Source: a virus. Taken from it: a DNA stretch of 41,763 nucleotides. Shown one piece after another: positions 6,183-15,382 of the stretch. The stretch is from positions 1 through 41,763 of IMG/VR virus record IMGVR_UViG_3300005533_000055. One strand, written 5' to 3'. A program made the position numbers and the translations under genes. The first letter of the stretch is position 1. Every line of letters starts with the position of its first letter. The notes under the pieces are model-generated. The model was not told the DNA's origin, made no database searches, and worked only from the letters and a program-made list of their open reading frames with translations.

Positions 6183-6338
6183 CTACTTCCCCGCCTTCGC
6201 GAGCTCTGCCCGCGCCTTCGCGACTTCTTCCTGGATCGCGGCCGCGACCTTCGAGGCCTCGGCGCGGTCCTTCCACCACCAGATGACGCCGGCGCCTGCG
6301 ATCAGGCCGAATCCCAAGCCATAGAAAAATGCGTGCAT
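6183..6338 (-). CDS. Small membrane peptide (51 aa)
   Basis: The start at 6338 is set by a strong AGGAG six bases upstream of ATG. The longer open frame upstream is shadow sequence. The peptide has an N-terminal hydrophobic helix (FFYGLGFGLIAGAGVIWWW) and a charged amphipathic helix (DRAEASKVAAAIQEEVAKAR). This one-TM plus charged-tail form is common among small phage holin-like or inhibitor peptides. It lies four bases upstream of the previous membrane gene in transcription order. Function is unknown. Confidence 0.72.
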   Translation of the reverse strand: MHAFFYGLGFGLIAGAGVIWWWKDRAEASKVAAAIQEEVAKARAELAKAGK

Positions 6339-6339
6339 C

Positions 6340-6915
6340 TCACGCTCCTCGATTGAGCTGGAAAGTGAACCCGCACCAGAGCTGGCGCAGGTCCCGCGTA
6401 TCGAATCCGTCCTCGTCGGCCGGCACGAGCGTCCAGCCGATCCGCAGCTGCAGCGCGCCGCGGCGCAGGAGCCAAAGGCCTGCGTATGGCCCCTGCCACG
6501 CGAGCGACCAGAACCAACCGCCGCCCGCCGGCAGAGGCTCATAGAGGTTTCGGTTATTGCCGATCGAGTGCACGCGCGCCGGCTTGACCGTGAAGCCGAA
6601 GCCCCGCGTGAAGCGCAGGTTCGAGACCTTGTTCCGCCAGGCGCACCAGACGAACGCGCGCCAGCGGTCCGACTTGCCCATCAGGTACGGCTGGCCGTTG
6701 ACCATCGGCGGTGGGATCACGCCATCCTCGAGGTTCGACCAGAGCCAGGCCCATGGCGGCGCCCAGCGGAAGACCGCGCGGCCGTTCGCGCCGGGCGCGA
6801 GCGTCCAGTCACGGCGCCATGCGAGATAGCCGACGATCGGCAGGCCGAGGATCGAGAGCACTAGCGACAGCGCGATCATCAGCGGCCAGAGCGCGATCCG
6901 GATGATCCACATCAT
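6340..6915 (-). CDS. Phage membrane-anchored conserved hypothetical protein
   Basis: This 191-residue protein starts MMWIIRIALWPLMIALSLVL, with one long or two short hydrophobic segments, followed by a Trp-rich soluble domain containing WCAWRNKVSNLRFTRGFGF and GGGWFWSLAWQGPYAGLW. Similar Trp-rich proteins with a W-R-N-x3-N-L-R motif occur in tailed phages beside tail-tip or lysis genes (recalled, not searched). The ATG at 6915 overlaps the upstream stop as ATGA. Function is unknown. Confidence 0.75.
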   Translation of the reverse strand: MMWIIRIALWPLMIALSLVLSILGLPIVGYLAWRRDWTLAPGANGRAVFRWAPPWAWLWSNLEDGVIPPPMVNGQPYLMGKSDRWRAFVWCAWRNKVSNLRFTRGFGFTVKPARVHSIGNNRNLYEPLPAGGGWFWSLAWQGPYAGLWLLRRGALQLRIGWTLVPADEDGFDTRDLRQLWCGFTFQLNRGA

Positions 6916-7343
6916 GCGAGCGCCCTCCGCGCAGTCGCGATCTGATCGTCGATCGACTTGATCCGCGCAAGCGCGGCCGGGTCGCCGAGCAGGTGCTCGC
7001 GGATCGCGCGCGCCTGCGATCGCTCGAGCTGCTCGATCGATGCGAGCGCCGCTGCGTGCGCGGCAACCCGCGCCGCCATCGCCGCGGTCAGTTGCCAGCG
7101 CTTCGTGTCGGCGTTCCACTCATAGTCAGGCGAAGGCTGCGGCGGCTGCCATTCGACGACATCGCCTGTAGCGAGGTCCACGCGCTTCGATAGCGAATCG
7201 TGCGCGCCGTCGACAAAGGCGCTGCCCTCAGGCGTGTGCAGCTTCACCGATGCTAGATGCGCTGCATCGTCCCCGATGTCGGTGCCGTAGGTGCGACCGG
7301 TGAGCAGGCCAGTCGCTGTGTCGTAGAAGCTAACTATCCGCAT
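6912..7343 (-). CDS. Hypothetical protein, tail-fibre-associated position
   Basis: This 143-residue protein starts with a strand-rich region (MRIVSFYDTATGLLTGRTYG), contains DYEWNADTKRWQL and ends in a long helix (about 88-143). The two-part build, with an N-terminal beta domain and C-terminal helix, resembles tail-fibre assembly or phage accessory proteins encoded just after tail-tip genes. It lies three bases after the tail-tip gene and overlaps the next gene. I cannot assign a precise family. Confidence 0.7.
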   Translation of the reverse strand: MRIVSFYDTATGLLTGRTYGTDIGDDAAHLASVKLHTPEGSAFVDGAHDSLSKRVDLATGDVVEWQPPQPSPDYEWNADTKRWQLTAAMAARVAAHAAALASIEQLERSQARAIREHLLGDPAALARIKSIDDQIATARRALA

Positions 7344-7346
7344 GGC

Positions 7347-9776
7347 TCAGCGCTTGATCGCTTCGGTCTTGAAGATCCAGTTATTGATCGTGTAGCTGGT
7401 CGTTCCGAAGTTGTAGACGCCGATCGTGCTGAAGTAATAGGTCTGCGTCGTGTTCGCAGGGAGCGCGAACACAGCCTCGTTCGAGAACGCGACGGACTGC
7501 CGCAGATTTGCCGCCTGTGAGTTCTGATCGAAGATGCGAAACGTATTCAGGCCTGCCAGCGTCCCGGTGCCGCCCCAGATAAACGGCGAGTCGGCATTCA
7601 CACCGGTCGTGAAGGTGCACCAGCCGGAGGCGGTGACGACTACCGTGCACGCATAGGGGAACGGCCCGACAGTCAGTGAAGCGACGGTCGTAGAGCCCAG
7701 GTTGCTGCCAGCTGTGCCGGTCCCCGTCGTGCTCTGCACGGTCGTCGCGGAATTCAGCAGCAGCTGCGGCGTGTCGATCCCGCCGACCACTGTCGGGATC
7801 GTGTACGTATACGCCGGGAGCCCCGCGAGCGACTCGAGACCGCCGCCCCAGATATTGAAGCTCTGGAACTTGAAGTTGACCGTCGCGCCGAACAGCCCAG
7901 CATCGAGCGGCATCTTGAAGACGTTGCCGTCGAGCCGTACGAAAGCCGAGCCGCTCGAGTGCGCGCCGATCGTCGAGCCGTACTGCCCGCGGCGCATGTA
8001 CTTCGTGCCGCCGGACAGACCGGTCGACGTGAAGGTATAAGCGCCAGGCGCGGTCAGCGTGCAGTACTCGAACGAGACGATCTCGGTGTCGACCAGCGCC
8101 AGCAGCCGCATGTTGTCGGCGTCGCCGGCCGAGCCGCCCGAGAGCTGCAGCGCCGTATTGTTGAGCGTGATCGAAAGCGTGTTCGTCGTGTCGGGATCGG
8201 AGCCCGATGCGAAGTTCGCCGAGAGCGTGCCATAGCGCGCCGGGCTCGTGATCACGCCGACCTGGGCGTAGATCGTGCCGCCATCGAGCGACATCCAGAC
8301 GTTGCAGCCGCCCCAGAGCACCGAGGCACTCGGGCCGCTGACCGCGATCCAGAATTCGTAGCCGCCGTTCGAGCCCACCAGCATCGGCGGTGCGGCGAGC
8401 ACCTTAGGCGTCTGCACCGAGCCTGGCGCCTGCGCATAGTTCGGCACGAAGCCACCGCTCGCCTGCGCGCCGTACTGCGGCGCCGTGCCGGGCCCGATCG
8501 GGAGCTCCTCGACCGTGAACTTGATCTCGTCGGTCGAGTCGTCGCCTTCCTCCATCTTGAGGATCCGGACGAGCGTGTTCACGAGGCCGAGCGTCGGATC
8601 GACGAGCGCGAGGATGTCCATAGGCTCGGGCAGGCAGTAGTCCGGCGTCGCCTTGAATTCGAACTGGTTCGGATAGTAGAGCGCCTTGTTCTTCTCGAAC
8701 TCGGCGACCTGGCGCGCCACCGAGAGCTGCGTCACCGCATCGAGCTTCAGCGTCTGCGCGACCCGTTCGCCGTTCGCCGCGATGTCGGCGTCGTCCTTTG
8801 CCTCCGCCGGCGCGGTGTTGTAGCTGTTCGAGCGATCGAGGAACTCGGCCCGGATGACGTTGAAGAGATCGCTCGATGGCTTCGCGACCAGGACGACTGG
8901 ATCCTCGTCCGGCGCCGCTACGAAGCCCGAATCGCTGATCGTGTAGATCGGCGTCGTGATCGCACCGCCAGCGCCATTGCCCGGCGTGAAGCTCGCGCCG
9001 TTCCCGGACACCGCGACGTCGGCGCGCGGGATGATCTTCGCGACGCCGGCGGCGGACCAGACCCACTCGCTGTTTGTGATCTTGAGGATGTCGGCGAGGA
9101 AGTCCTTCGCCGGCCGCTGACTGGTCTCGATCGGCGAGATCGTGAGGCCGAGCGCCTTGCAGTACTGCTGGAAGCTGTTCGCGCCGGTGAGCGATGCGAG
9201 GTAGTTGAAGCCGCAGCCGTAGTTCGCGTCGGTGCAGTAGCCGTTGACGACGTTGTAGGGTTCCGCATCGCCGCCGAGCGTCACATCGGTGAAGAAGCCC
9301 TGGATCTCCCACGAGTAGTTCGCGAGGCCTGCGGAGCTCCCGAGTCCGACCGACGCGTTCGCGACGTAGGCGGTGTGATCGAACGGGTCGGCCTGCGCCG
9401 GGAAGTTGGTCGTCAGGTAGGACCAGGCCGCCTGCCCGCCGGCGCCGGTGAAGAGCGTGAAGCCGAGGTTCGCGACCGTCTGCAGCGACTTGTCGACCCA
9501 CACCTGGCCGATGCCGGTGATCGGGCCTTCGCACAGCCCGAGCGCGACCGCGGCGCTGTAGGTGTAGCTCGTGTTGCCGCTACCGCCGCCACCGCCCTTC
9601 CCGCCCGCGCTCTGCGTGTGCGGCGTTGCCGTGAAGCTGCCGTACCAGATCAGCGTGCCAGCGAGCCGGTTCTTGCCAAAGACCAGCGGGACCGGGCCGC
9701 CGTACGCCGAGCGCTGCAGCTGGATCGCGTTGTAGCGCTTCTCGGTCTGCGCCTGCGCATGGCCGCCGCCGCTCAC
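7347..9776 (-). CDS. Tail tip/host-specificity protein (gpJ-like, Phage-tail_3 type)
   Basis: This 809-residue protein starts with the stretch typical of tip-attachment proteins (YNAIQLQRSAYGGPVPLVFG), then a Gly-rich linker and YSAAVALGLCEGPITGIGQVW. The middle part has KDFLADILKITNSEWVWS and a VDPTLGLVNTLVRILKMEE region like gpJ hub domains. The C-terminal about 350 residues are Ser/Thr/Gly-rich beta sequence probably exposed as receptor-binding domains. It would form the central tail tip and contact the host. It overlaps the NlpC gene by four bases (ATGA), completing an NlpC/DUF2163/DUF2460 tail-tip module. Confidence 0.9.
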   Translation of the reverse strand: MSGGGHAQAQTEKRYNAIQLQRSAYGGPVPLVFGKNRLAGTLIWYGSFTATPHTQSAGGKGGGGGSGNTSYTYSAAVALGLCEGPITGIGQVWVDKSLQTVANLGFTLFTGAGGQAAWSYLTTNFPAQADPFDHTAYVANASVGLGSSAGLANYSWEIQGFFTDVTLGGDAEPYNVVNGYCTDANYGCGFNYLASLTGANSFQQYCKALGLTISPIETSQRPAKDFLADILKITNSEWVWSAAGVAKIIPRADVAVSGNGASFTPGNGAGGAITTPIYTISDSGFVAAPDEDPVVLVAKPSSDLFNVIRAEFLDRSNSYNTAPAEAKDDADIAANGERVAQTLKLDAVTQLSVARQVAEFEKNKALYYPNQFEFKATPDYCLPEPMDILALVDPTLGLVNTLVRILKMEEGDDSTDEIKFTVEELPIGPGTAPQYGAQASGGFVPNYAQAPGSVQTPKVLAAPPMLVGSNGGYEFWIAVSGPSASVLWGGCNVWMSLDGGTIYAQVGVITSPARYGTLSANFASGSDPDTTNTLSITLNNTALQLSGGSAGDADNMRLLALVDTEIVSFEYCTLTAPGAYTFTSTGLSGGTKYMRRGQYGSTIGAHSSGSAFVRLDGNVFKMPLDAGLFGATVNFKFQSFNIWGGGLESLAGLPAYTYTIPTVVGGIDTPQLLLNSATTVQSTTGTGTAGSNLGSTTVASLTVGPFPYACTVVVTASGWCTFTTGVNADSPFIWGGTGTLAGLNTFRIFDQNSQAANLRQSVAFSNEAVFALPANTTQTYYFSTIGVYNFGTTSYTINNWIFKTEAIKR

Positions 9777-10207
9777 GGCTTCAGCCGCCAGTAGCTATCG
9801 AGCCGATGCTCGAGCGACCGGCGCTCGACGAGCTCGACCATTCCGACCGGCCGGTAGGAATGGATCATATAGGTCTCGTCGACGATGATCGCGCCGTGCG
9901 CCGCGTGTCGGCCGAAGTTGTACATCGCGACGTCGCCGCGATGGCCCTCCTCGACCCGCTCGGCGTACTGGAGGACCCAGCCGAGATAGCGCGCCTCTTC
10001 GCGGTGCAGGAACCACTGCTCCGGATACGGCCGTGGGTCGACGCCGATCGCGACGCCGGCCGCGATCTGGTAGACGCGCAGCAGGATCATCGCGCAGTCG
10101 ACGCCGACGCCCTTGACGTCGCCCATGTGGTGGTACGGCGTCTTCAGCCAGGTCATCGCCTCGGCGACGATCCGGTCGGCGAGCTCAGGGGCTATACGGT
10201 CGGCCAT
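9773..10207 (-). CDS. NlpC/P60-family tail-tip peptidase
   Basis: This 144-residue protein matches the phage NlpC/P60 family. The catalytic Cys is in GVGVDCAMI (Cys38), the His in HAAHGAIIVD (His104), and a third polar residue could be His116. Such proteins sit at the tail tip and cut peptidoglycan peptides during DNA entry, or are structural hubs related to lambda gpK. It overlaps DUF2163 upstream by 23 bases and the gpJ-like gene downstream by four. Length is normal for the family. Confidence 0.9.
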   Translation of the reverse strand: MADRIAPELADRIVAEAMTWLKTPYHHMGDVKGVGVDCAMILLRVYQIAAGVAIGVDPRPYPEQWFLHREEARYLGWVLQYAERVEEGHRGDVAMYNFGRHAAHGAIIVDETYMIHSYRPVGMVELVERRSLEHRLDSYWRLKP

Positions 10208-11153
10208 AGCCGCCCCCGGTCGTCGAGCCGGCGACGTTGCCGGCCTGGCCGCCGCGCGCCGGCGCCGGCGGGTTATAGGTGCCCCCGTCGTAGAGCGTCT
10301 CGGGCGTCGGCACGAAGCGATAGCCGCGGTAGTGCGCGGTGTTCGAGAACTTGGCCGAGCAGGTCGCCTGCTGCTTGTCGCAGCCCGGGAGGATCGTGAA
10401 CGTGTCGCCCGGCGCCGGCGCCGACTGGAACGGCTTCACCGTCGTCACGGTGCCGCTCGCATGTGCATACGCCTGCACTGCGTACGAGAGGCCATTGTTC
10501 GCGCCCGACGTGAAGGTCAGCACGCCGAGCGCGAAGTAGCCGTCGGCCTGCGTGAGGCCGCTCGTGATCGAGTTGCCAGAAGGCGCGGTCGCGACCGATC
10601 CGGAGACGCGGAATGTCGCCTTGGCAAGCGTGCAGCCGGCGTCGTATAGCGTGTGCACGCAGCCGGCCTGGAACAGGTTGCGCGGCATCTGCTGGTTCAG
10701 GATCGCGGTGTAGGCCTCGATCGTCAGCAGCGCCGCCATGCGCCCGACCTTCCAGGTCGAGACGCGACCCGGGAAGAACGGCACCGCGCCGAGGCTCGTG
10801 TCGAGCGGCGAGCCCATGAAGACTCGCGAGAAGATGAAGTCGGCGTTGCGGAAGAGGCCGTTGCGCACGGCCTGCAGGAGCGAACCACCGCCGATAGTGG
10901 GAACGTTCGGGCTGTCCCACTTTGGCGCGAGCGTCATCTCCAGCGTCGGGACCGTGATCCCGACTTCCTGCGTGAAGCTGCCGCGTTTGATCACGAGGCC
11001 GGTGTTGTAGAGATTGCCTCCGACCGTCAGCGGCTGGCCATAACTGGTCCAGTAGTAGACCGCGCCGCCCTGCAGCGTGAACTGAAAGATCTCGGCCCGG
11101 TAATACTGCCGGCTCGCGATCAGCGCTAGGATCGCTCCGTTCGTCGTCTTCAT
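10185..11153 (-). CDS. DUF2163/BR0599-type tail-tip protein
   Basis: This 322-residue protein has the features of phage DUF2163 proteins: an N-terminal domain binding the next hub (ASRQYYRAEIFQFTLQGG), a central VGRMAALLTIEAYTAILNQQMPRNLFQAGCVHTLYDAGC segment with paired cysteines, and the C-terminal BR0599-like signature LPGCDKQQATCSAKF...HYRGYRFVPTPE. These are hub or baseplate components equivalent to gene transfer agent gp14-type proteins. It overlaps both neighbours by a few bases, supporting one co-translated tail-tip block. The Gly/Pro-rich C-terminus is probably flexible. Confidence 0.9.
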   Translation of the reverse strand: MKTTNGAILALIASRQYYRAEIFQFTLQGGAVYYWTSYGQPLTVGGNLYNTGLVIKRGSFTQEVGITVPTLEMTLAPKWDSPNVPTIGGGSLLQAVRNGLFRNADFIFSRVFMGSPLDTSLGAVPFFPGRVSTWKVGRMAALLTIEAYTAILNQQMPRNLFQAGCVHTLYDAGCTLAKATFRVSGSVATAPSGNSITSGLTQADGYFALGVLTFTSGANNGLSYAVQAYAHASGTVTTVKPFQSAPAPGDTFTILPGCDKQQATCSAKFSNTAHYRGYRFVPTPETLYDGGTYNPPAPARGGQAGNVAGSTTGGGYGRPYSP

Positions 11154-12892
11154 ACGAATTCAGATTCGAATTCGATCTGCGTATTTGAAGACGCGTCCCA
11201 CATGCGGTTCGCGAACTCGGCAAGATCGAGCGGCTCGTCCGACGTGAAACGTGCGCGATAAAAGAACGAGCCGGTCCAGCTGAGCGTCGCGTTCACCGCC
11301 GGCGCCGCGGTGAAGCTCACAACGCCGTTCGCGCCGATCGTGTAGTCAGTCGCCGAGACGGTTGCGGTCGTCGTCGGCAGATACATAGTCGGGTTGCTCC
11401 CGACCTCGAGCTGTAGGCCCCAAGCCGTGATGCCGTTCGCAACGTTGCCGGCGTAGCCCAGAAGGCCGTCGGTAGTCGTCGGCCCGATGTACGCCGAAAT
11501 CGAGGTTGCCGCGCTCGCTTTGTTCGCAGTGACGGTGACCCGGTAAAAATTATTGCGCGCGACCGTGATGGTCGCCCGCACATTGCGCCACGTCGAGCCG
11601 GTCTGAACGGTGCCGACCGAGCCGAAGCCGGACAGATTGAACCAGACCGTTACGTTGCTCGTGGCATCGAATAGCTCGAGCCAGCAGAGCGTGCGGCTCA
11701 GGTTTGCTTCGACATACGCCGTGAACGAGATGTCTTCATTCGCCGCCGGCACCGTGACGGTTTGGTGCACCGAATGGAAGGTGTTCGTCACCGTCTCTTT
11801 GATCGTGCAGGCGGTGTTCGTGTTGTCCGGCGCGACGCTGACTGCGTTCGTCGGCGTGCTCGCATCGGGCGACCACGTCGTCCCGAGCGTCTGAGACTGG
11901 AGCAGCAGATTCGTGCGCAGGGTCGGCGACATCAGCTCGGGGAGCGAGAACCTGGTCACGTAGATCGCCGGGCCGCCATCCAGGTTCTGGACGATGTCGG
12001 GCTTACCGCCGGATCCGAGCGAGACGCCGTCGGTGGAATATTGCGCCACGAGCTGCGCGGTCGTCGTCGAGCCGTCACCGGTGAAAAAGGCCTGCTGCGT
12101 GACGGTATTGAAATCGGGGTCAAGCCAGAGAAACGTATCGCCCTGGCCGGTCATCGAATTGACGAAGCCCGCGAGAGTCTTCGCATCGCTGACCGTGACA
12201 CCGGCGGCGCCGGTCGGAATGTACGGGGTCGCGACCGTGCCGGTCTCCAGCTGTGCGCCCCAGAGCAGAAGGTCGACCGTGTCCGAGGTGCCAAAAGTGC
12301 CGCGCAGGAATACGTTGAAATTGATGACGGTCTGCGGCAGGTTCAGCCATACGTTGCTGCTGACCTGGAAGCGCTGCCAGACAGGCGTGACCGTGACGGT
12401 CGAAGCCCACGCGCTTTGATCGGTTTCCTCGAGCAGCACTTGCGCGGTGCCGCTGACGGTGCGCATCCAGATGCTGAACGTGTAGACCTGGCCTGGTACG
12501 CCGGTGACGGCTGCGCCGAGCAGCCGGCTGTAGTCGCTGCCGGTAGCCCCGCCGTTTAGGTTGAAAAAGAGCCGGTCGGCGGTATAGGTGCCGTCGGGCG
12601 CTGGGTTACCGACGTAATTCGCCTCGAGCTGCGGAGCGACGCCGGCGCCGTTTGCGGTCCGCGTCCAGCCCTGCGAAAAATCCTGCGACCACCTCAGCAG
12701 GTTGGTCCGGGTCACCGTGTCGTCGAGCCACTCCCACGAGATCTTCCAGCGCCACCGGGGCCATGGGCTCTTCGCGATCGCCGAGACCTGGCCCGCGACC
12801 GAGCGCGTGAGGCCGGTCGAGCCGCCGATCGGGATCTTACTATCGGTGAAGTTGAGCCCGACGAGGTAGTACGGGAAGACCAGGTTGCTCAT
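11150..12892 (-). CDS. DUF2460-like distal tail protein with two binding-domain insertions
   Basis: The first about 60 residues and the last about 50 (DEPLDLAEFANRMWDASSNT) match DUF2460 distal tail proteins, which usually have around 210 residues. This one has 580. The excess consists of two related segments: 62-227, from RTNLLRWSQDF to WGAQLETGTVATPYIPT, and 326-507, from RTNLLLQSQTL to WGLQLEVGSNPTMYLPT. Each looks like a beta-sandwich carbohydrate-binding-type module. They probably decorate the tail tip and help adsorption. Domain identity is inferred from start and end motifs. It overlaps the tape-measure gene by four bases. Confidence 0.82.
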   Translation of the reverse strand: MSNLVFPYYLVGLNFTDSKIPIGGSTGLTRSVAGQVSAIAKSPWPRWRWKISWEWLDDTVTRTNLLRWSQDFSQGWTRTANGAGVAPQLEANYVGNPAPDGTYTADRLFFNLNGGATGSDYSRLLGAAVTGVPGQVYTFSIWMRTVSGTAQVLLEETDQSAWASTVTVTPVWQRFQVSSNVWLNLPQTVINFNVFLRGTFGTSDTVDLLLWGAQLETGTVATPYIPTGAAGVTVSDAKTLAGFVNSMTGQGDTFLWLDPDFNTVTQQAFFTGDGSTTTAQLVAQYSTDGVSLGSGGKPDIVQNLDGGPAIYVTRFSLPELMSPTLRTNLLLQSQTLGTTWSPDASTPTNAVSVAPDNTNTACTIKETVTNTFHSVHQTVTVPAANEDISFTAYVEANLSRTLCWLELFDATSNVTVWFNLSGFGSVGTVQTGSTWRNVRATITVARNNFYRVTVTANKASAATSISAYIGPTTTDGLLGYAGNVANGITAWGLQLEVGSNPTMYLPTTTATVSATDYTIGANGVVSFTAAPAVNATLSWTGSFFYRARFTSDEPLDLAEFANRMWDASSNTQIEFESEFV

Positions 12893-15150
12893 GCAAACCG
12901 GAATTCCCGGTGCGCCTGCTTGATCGCGGCGACGAGATCGCTCCGGTGCACCATGAAGTAATCACCGGAGCCCTTGACGTTCACGCTGAGCGAGCTCGCC
13001 CGCGTGCGCGAGGCCTGCGGGCCCTGACCCGTTCCCGCGGCCGCCATCGAGCGGACGGCGTTCGCTAGATGCGCCGGCAGCACCATTTCCTTCGGATGCA
13101 GCTTCGTGACCGGCGTGACGCCGGCGGGCACGTCATAGCCGCCGGCCGCCGCGACCGAGGCGCTCGCCGATTCCGCGGCCGCGCCCATCGCGATGCCGAA
13201 CGCCGGCGCGCCGAGATCGACCGGCCAGGGCGCGCCTGCGAAGCTCGCCGTGCCCGCGGCCATCGCCTCGCCCGCCGAGGCCTTGATGATCCCCAGCGAC
13301 GTCAGCTTCTTGATCGCCCACATCGCGAGGTGCTGCGCGGCCCACTCCGCGGCCATGCGCGCAATCTCGTTGATCACCGCGTCGACGATCGACTTGAACA
13401 GGCCCTGGATCGTCTGCGCGAGCGTCGCGGTGCCGTCGAGGAAGTTCTTGATCACGCCCTGGAAGCCCGACTGCAGCGATTTGAAGAAGTCGTTCCACAG
13501 CTTCATGCGCTCGCGATCGGCCTGCTTGTCGATCTTGAGCAGCTCGGCGTCGTGCTTCTTCTCGGCGAGCGCGATTTCGTCCATGACCTTGAGGCGCTGG
13601 ACTCGATCGGCCTGCACCAGTGCCAGGCGCTCGCGCAGACCCTGCGCCTCGATCTGGAAGCGCTGCTGCTCGAGCTTGCGGGTCTCGGCGAGCTCCTGCT
13701 CCTTCGTGATCTCGCCGGCCGCGAGCTCGTCGGCGAGCGCGGCCTTCTTGATCTGGATCTCCTCGAGGCCCATGCGCTCCCGCTGCTTGGCAGATTCCTC
13801 GTCGAGCGCGAGCTCCTCGGCGTGCAGCTTCTTCTTCGCCGCGAGGATCTCGGCCTCGATCGAGGTGCGCAGCTTCTTGTCGGCCTCGGACGTGCCGGTG
13901 ACGAGCGACATCTTCTGCTGCCAGTAGTCGATGTCGGCGGCGATATCGTGCTGGCGGAATGCGCCCTCGGCCTCCTTGATCGCGTCGAGCTGGACCTTCC
14001 ATTCCTTGAGGCGATCGTCGGGGCTGCGCTGCTTCTTCTCGAGGTCGAAGCTCTTGCCCTTGCCAGGCGCCTGCGCCTTGTCGCCCTCGGCAAACAGGTT
14101 ATAGATCTTGCTGGCGGCGTCCTTCGCATCGCCGACGATGTCCTGGAATCCGGTCTTCCAGCGCAGCGCGACGTCACCCGCGATCCCCTTCATCGCCTCG
14201 CCGGCGCCCTTGAAGTCGCCGTGTGCCGCCTTCCAGACGGCCGAACCGATGCCAGTGAAGACGTCTGCAACGGTGCCGGCGATGATCAGCAGCGTGCTCG
14301 CGATCGCGTCGCAGGCGGCTTTGAGCACCCAGAACGCCGCCACCAGGCCGCCGACCGCGCCCTTGATCACGACGATCGCGCCGGGCCCGATCTCGCGGAA
14401 CCACTTCGCGAGCTGCGTCAGCACCGGCAGCAGCGCATCGCCGATGGCTTTCGCCATCCCGAGCATCGTGTCCTTCGCCTCGGCGGTCGCCTTGCGATTC
14501 TCCGCGAAGGCGGCGACGTTCTGCTGGCTGACGACTAGCCCGAGCTCCTCCGCACTCTTCGCCGCCTCGTCCATTCCCTCTTTCGTGAGGCGCAGCACCG
14601 GCGAGTTGGCGGTGACGGACTTGCCGAAGGCCACCTGCGCCGCGAGATTGCGGTCGGTGCCGGCGGTGTAGCCATTCACCACCGTGATCGCGTCGAGCAT
14701 GATGTCCTTCATGCCGCGCAGGTGCCCGCTCGAGTCGCGGGTCACGATCCCCATCTTGTTGAGCTGGTCTTCGTGCGTGCGGAGCGATCGCGTCAGCCCG
14801 CGCGTCGCCGCGTCGAAGTCGTCCGTCTTGCCGCCGACGTCCTCGATCGCGACCGCGTAGTCGGAGGCCTCGCTCGCCGAGATCCCGAGCGACTTGCCGA
14901 GGGCGATCGAATTGCCCTCCCATTCCTTCGTCGCATCGATGATCTTATTGAAGGCCTCGCCGCCGGCGATCACTCCGGTGATGGCGAGCATCGCCGTCTG
15001 CAGCTTGAGCGCGGCCGCCTGGATCGCCTCGAAGTGCGACTTGATCTGGCTCGCGGCGCCCTGGATCGTCTGCTGCAGCTGCTTGATTGCGGCCTGCGCG
15101 CTCGCGCTGTCACCGGTGACGACTACTTTTGCGGTCAGCTCATCGGCCAC
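12889..15150 (-). CDS. Tail tape measure protein
   Basis: This 753-residue protein has the expected build. The N-terminus is helical (SASAQAAIKQLQQTIQGAAS), followed by hydrophobic segments around 250-300 (IVVIKGAVGGLVAAFWVLK and ASTLLIIAGTVADVFTGIG), a long coiled coil around 420-560 (AEILAAKKKLHAEELALDEE and following), and a C-terminal part with LWNDFFKSLQSGFQGVIKNF and GGYDVPAGVTPVTKLHPKE common to lambda-gpH-type proteins. It sets tail length and is injected during infection. Its position right after the G/GT chaperones is diagnostic. It overlaps GT by 11 bases. Confidence 0.93.
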   Translation of the reverse strand: MADELTAKVVVTGDSASAQAAIKQLQQTIQGAASQIKSHFEAIQAAALKLQTAMLAITGVIAGGEAFNKIIDATKEWEGNSIALGKSLGISASEASDYAVAIEDVGGKTDDFDAATRGLTRSLRTHEDQLNKMGIVTRDSSGHLRGMKDIMLDAITVVNGYTAGTDRNLAAQVAFGKSVTANSPVLRLTKEGMDEAAKSAEELGLVVSQQNVAAFAENRKATAEAKDTMLGMAKAIGDALLPVLTQLAKWFREIGPGAIVVIKGAVGGLVAAFWVLKAACDAIASTLLIIAGTVADVFTGIGSAVWKAAHGDFKGAGEAMKGIAGDVALRWKTGFQDIVGDAKDAASKIYNLFAEGDKAQAPGKGKSFDLEKKQRSPDDRLKEWKVQLDAIKEAEGAFRQHDIAADIDYWQQKMSLVTGTSEADKKLRTSIEAEILAAKKKLHAEELALDEESAKQRERMGLEEIQIKKAALADELAAGEITKEQELAETRKLEQQRFQIEAQGLRERLALVQADRVQRLKVMDEIALAEKKHDAELLKIDKQADRERMKLWNDFFKSLQSGFQGVIKNFLDGTATLAQTIQGLFKSIVDAVINEIARMAAEWAAQHLAMWAIKKLTSLGIIKASAGEAMAAGTASFAGAPWPVDLGAPAFGIAMGAAAESASASVAAAGGYDVPAGVTPVTKLHPKEMVLPAHLANAVRSMAAAGTGQGPQASRTRASSLSVNVKGSGDYFMVHRSDLVAAIKQAHREFRFA

Positions 15151-15382
15151 CGGGCAGTGCTCCTGGCTTGAACGGTGCGGGCGCTCGCGGCGCGACGTCG
15201 AAGAGACTCAGGCCGCCCTCGGCCGTCTCCGCCGGCTTGGCGCTCTCGCCGAAACCTAGATAGCGCGCGATCATCAGATGCACCGGCGGGTTGAGCGCGT
15301 GGTACGCGTTGATCGCCGCCAGTCTGGGAAGGGTCACGAACTCGTCGATGTACTCCCAGGTCCAGCCCGGGAACGACGCCAT
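15140..15382 (-). CDS. Tail assembly chaperone, T part of GT frameshift product
   Basis: The nominal ORF of 80 residues starts at an ATG overlapping the G-like stop (TGATG). However, the same frame is open further upstream and reads DWDELYVHLMASFPGWTWEY, a continuous conserved-looking segment, so the real product is most likely a G-T fusion made by -1 frameshifting rather than a separately initiated protein. GT fusions bind the tape measure and recruit tail subunits. The FPGWTWEYIDEF motif is typical of this position. It ends inside the tape-measure start region. Confidence 0.82.
   Translation of the reverse strand: MASFPGWTWEYIDEFVTLPRLAAINAYHALNPPVHLMIARYLGFGESAKPAETAEGGLSLFDVAPRAPAPFKPGALPGGR

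Noticed and set aside
7959-9794. 611-residue frame antisense to the tail-tip gene
   Set aside because: Same shadow composition (Arg/Asp/Val-rich), opposite to a recognised tail gene in a one-way operon.
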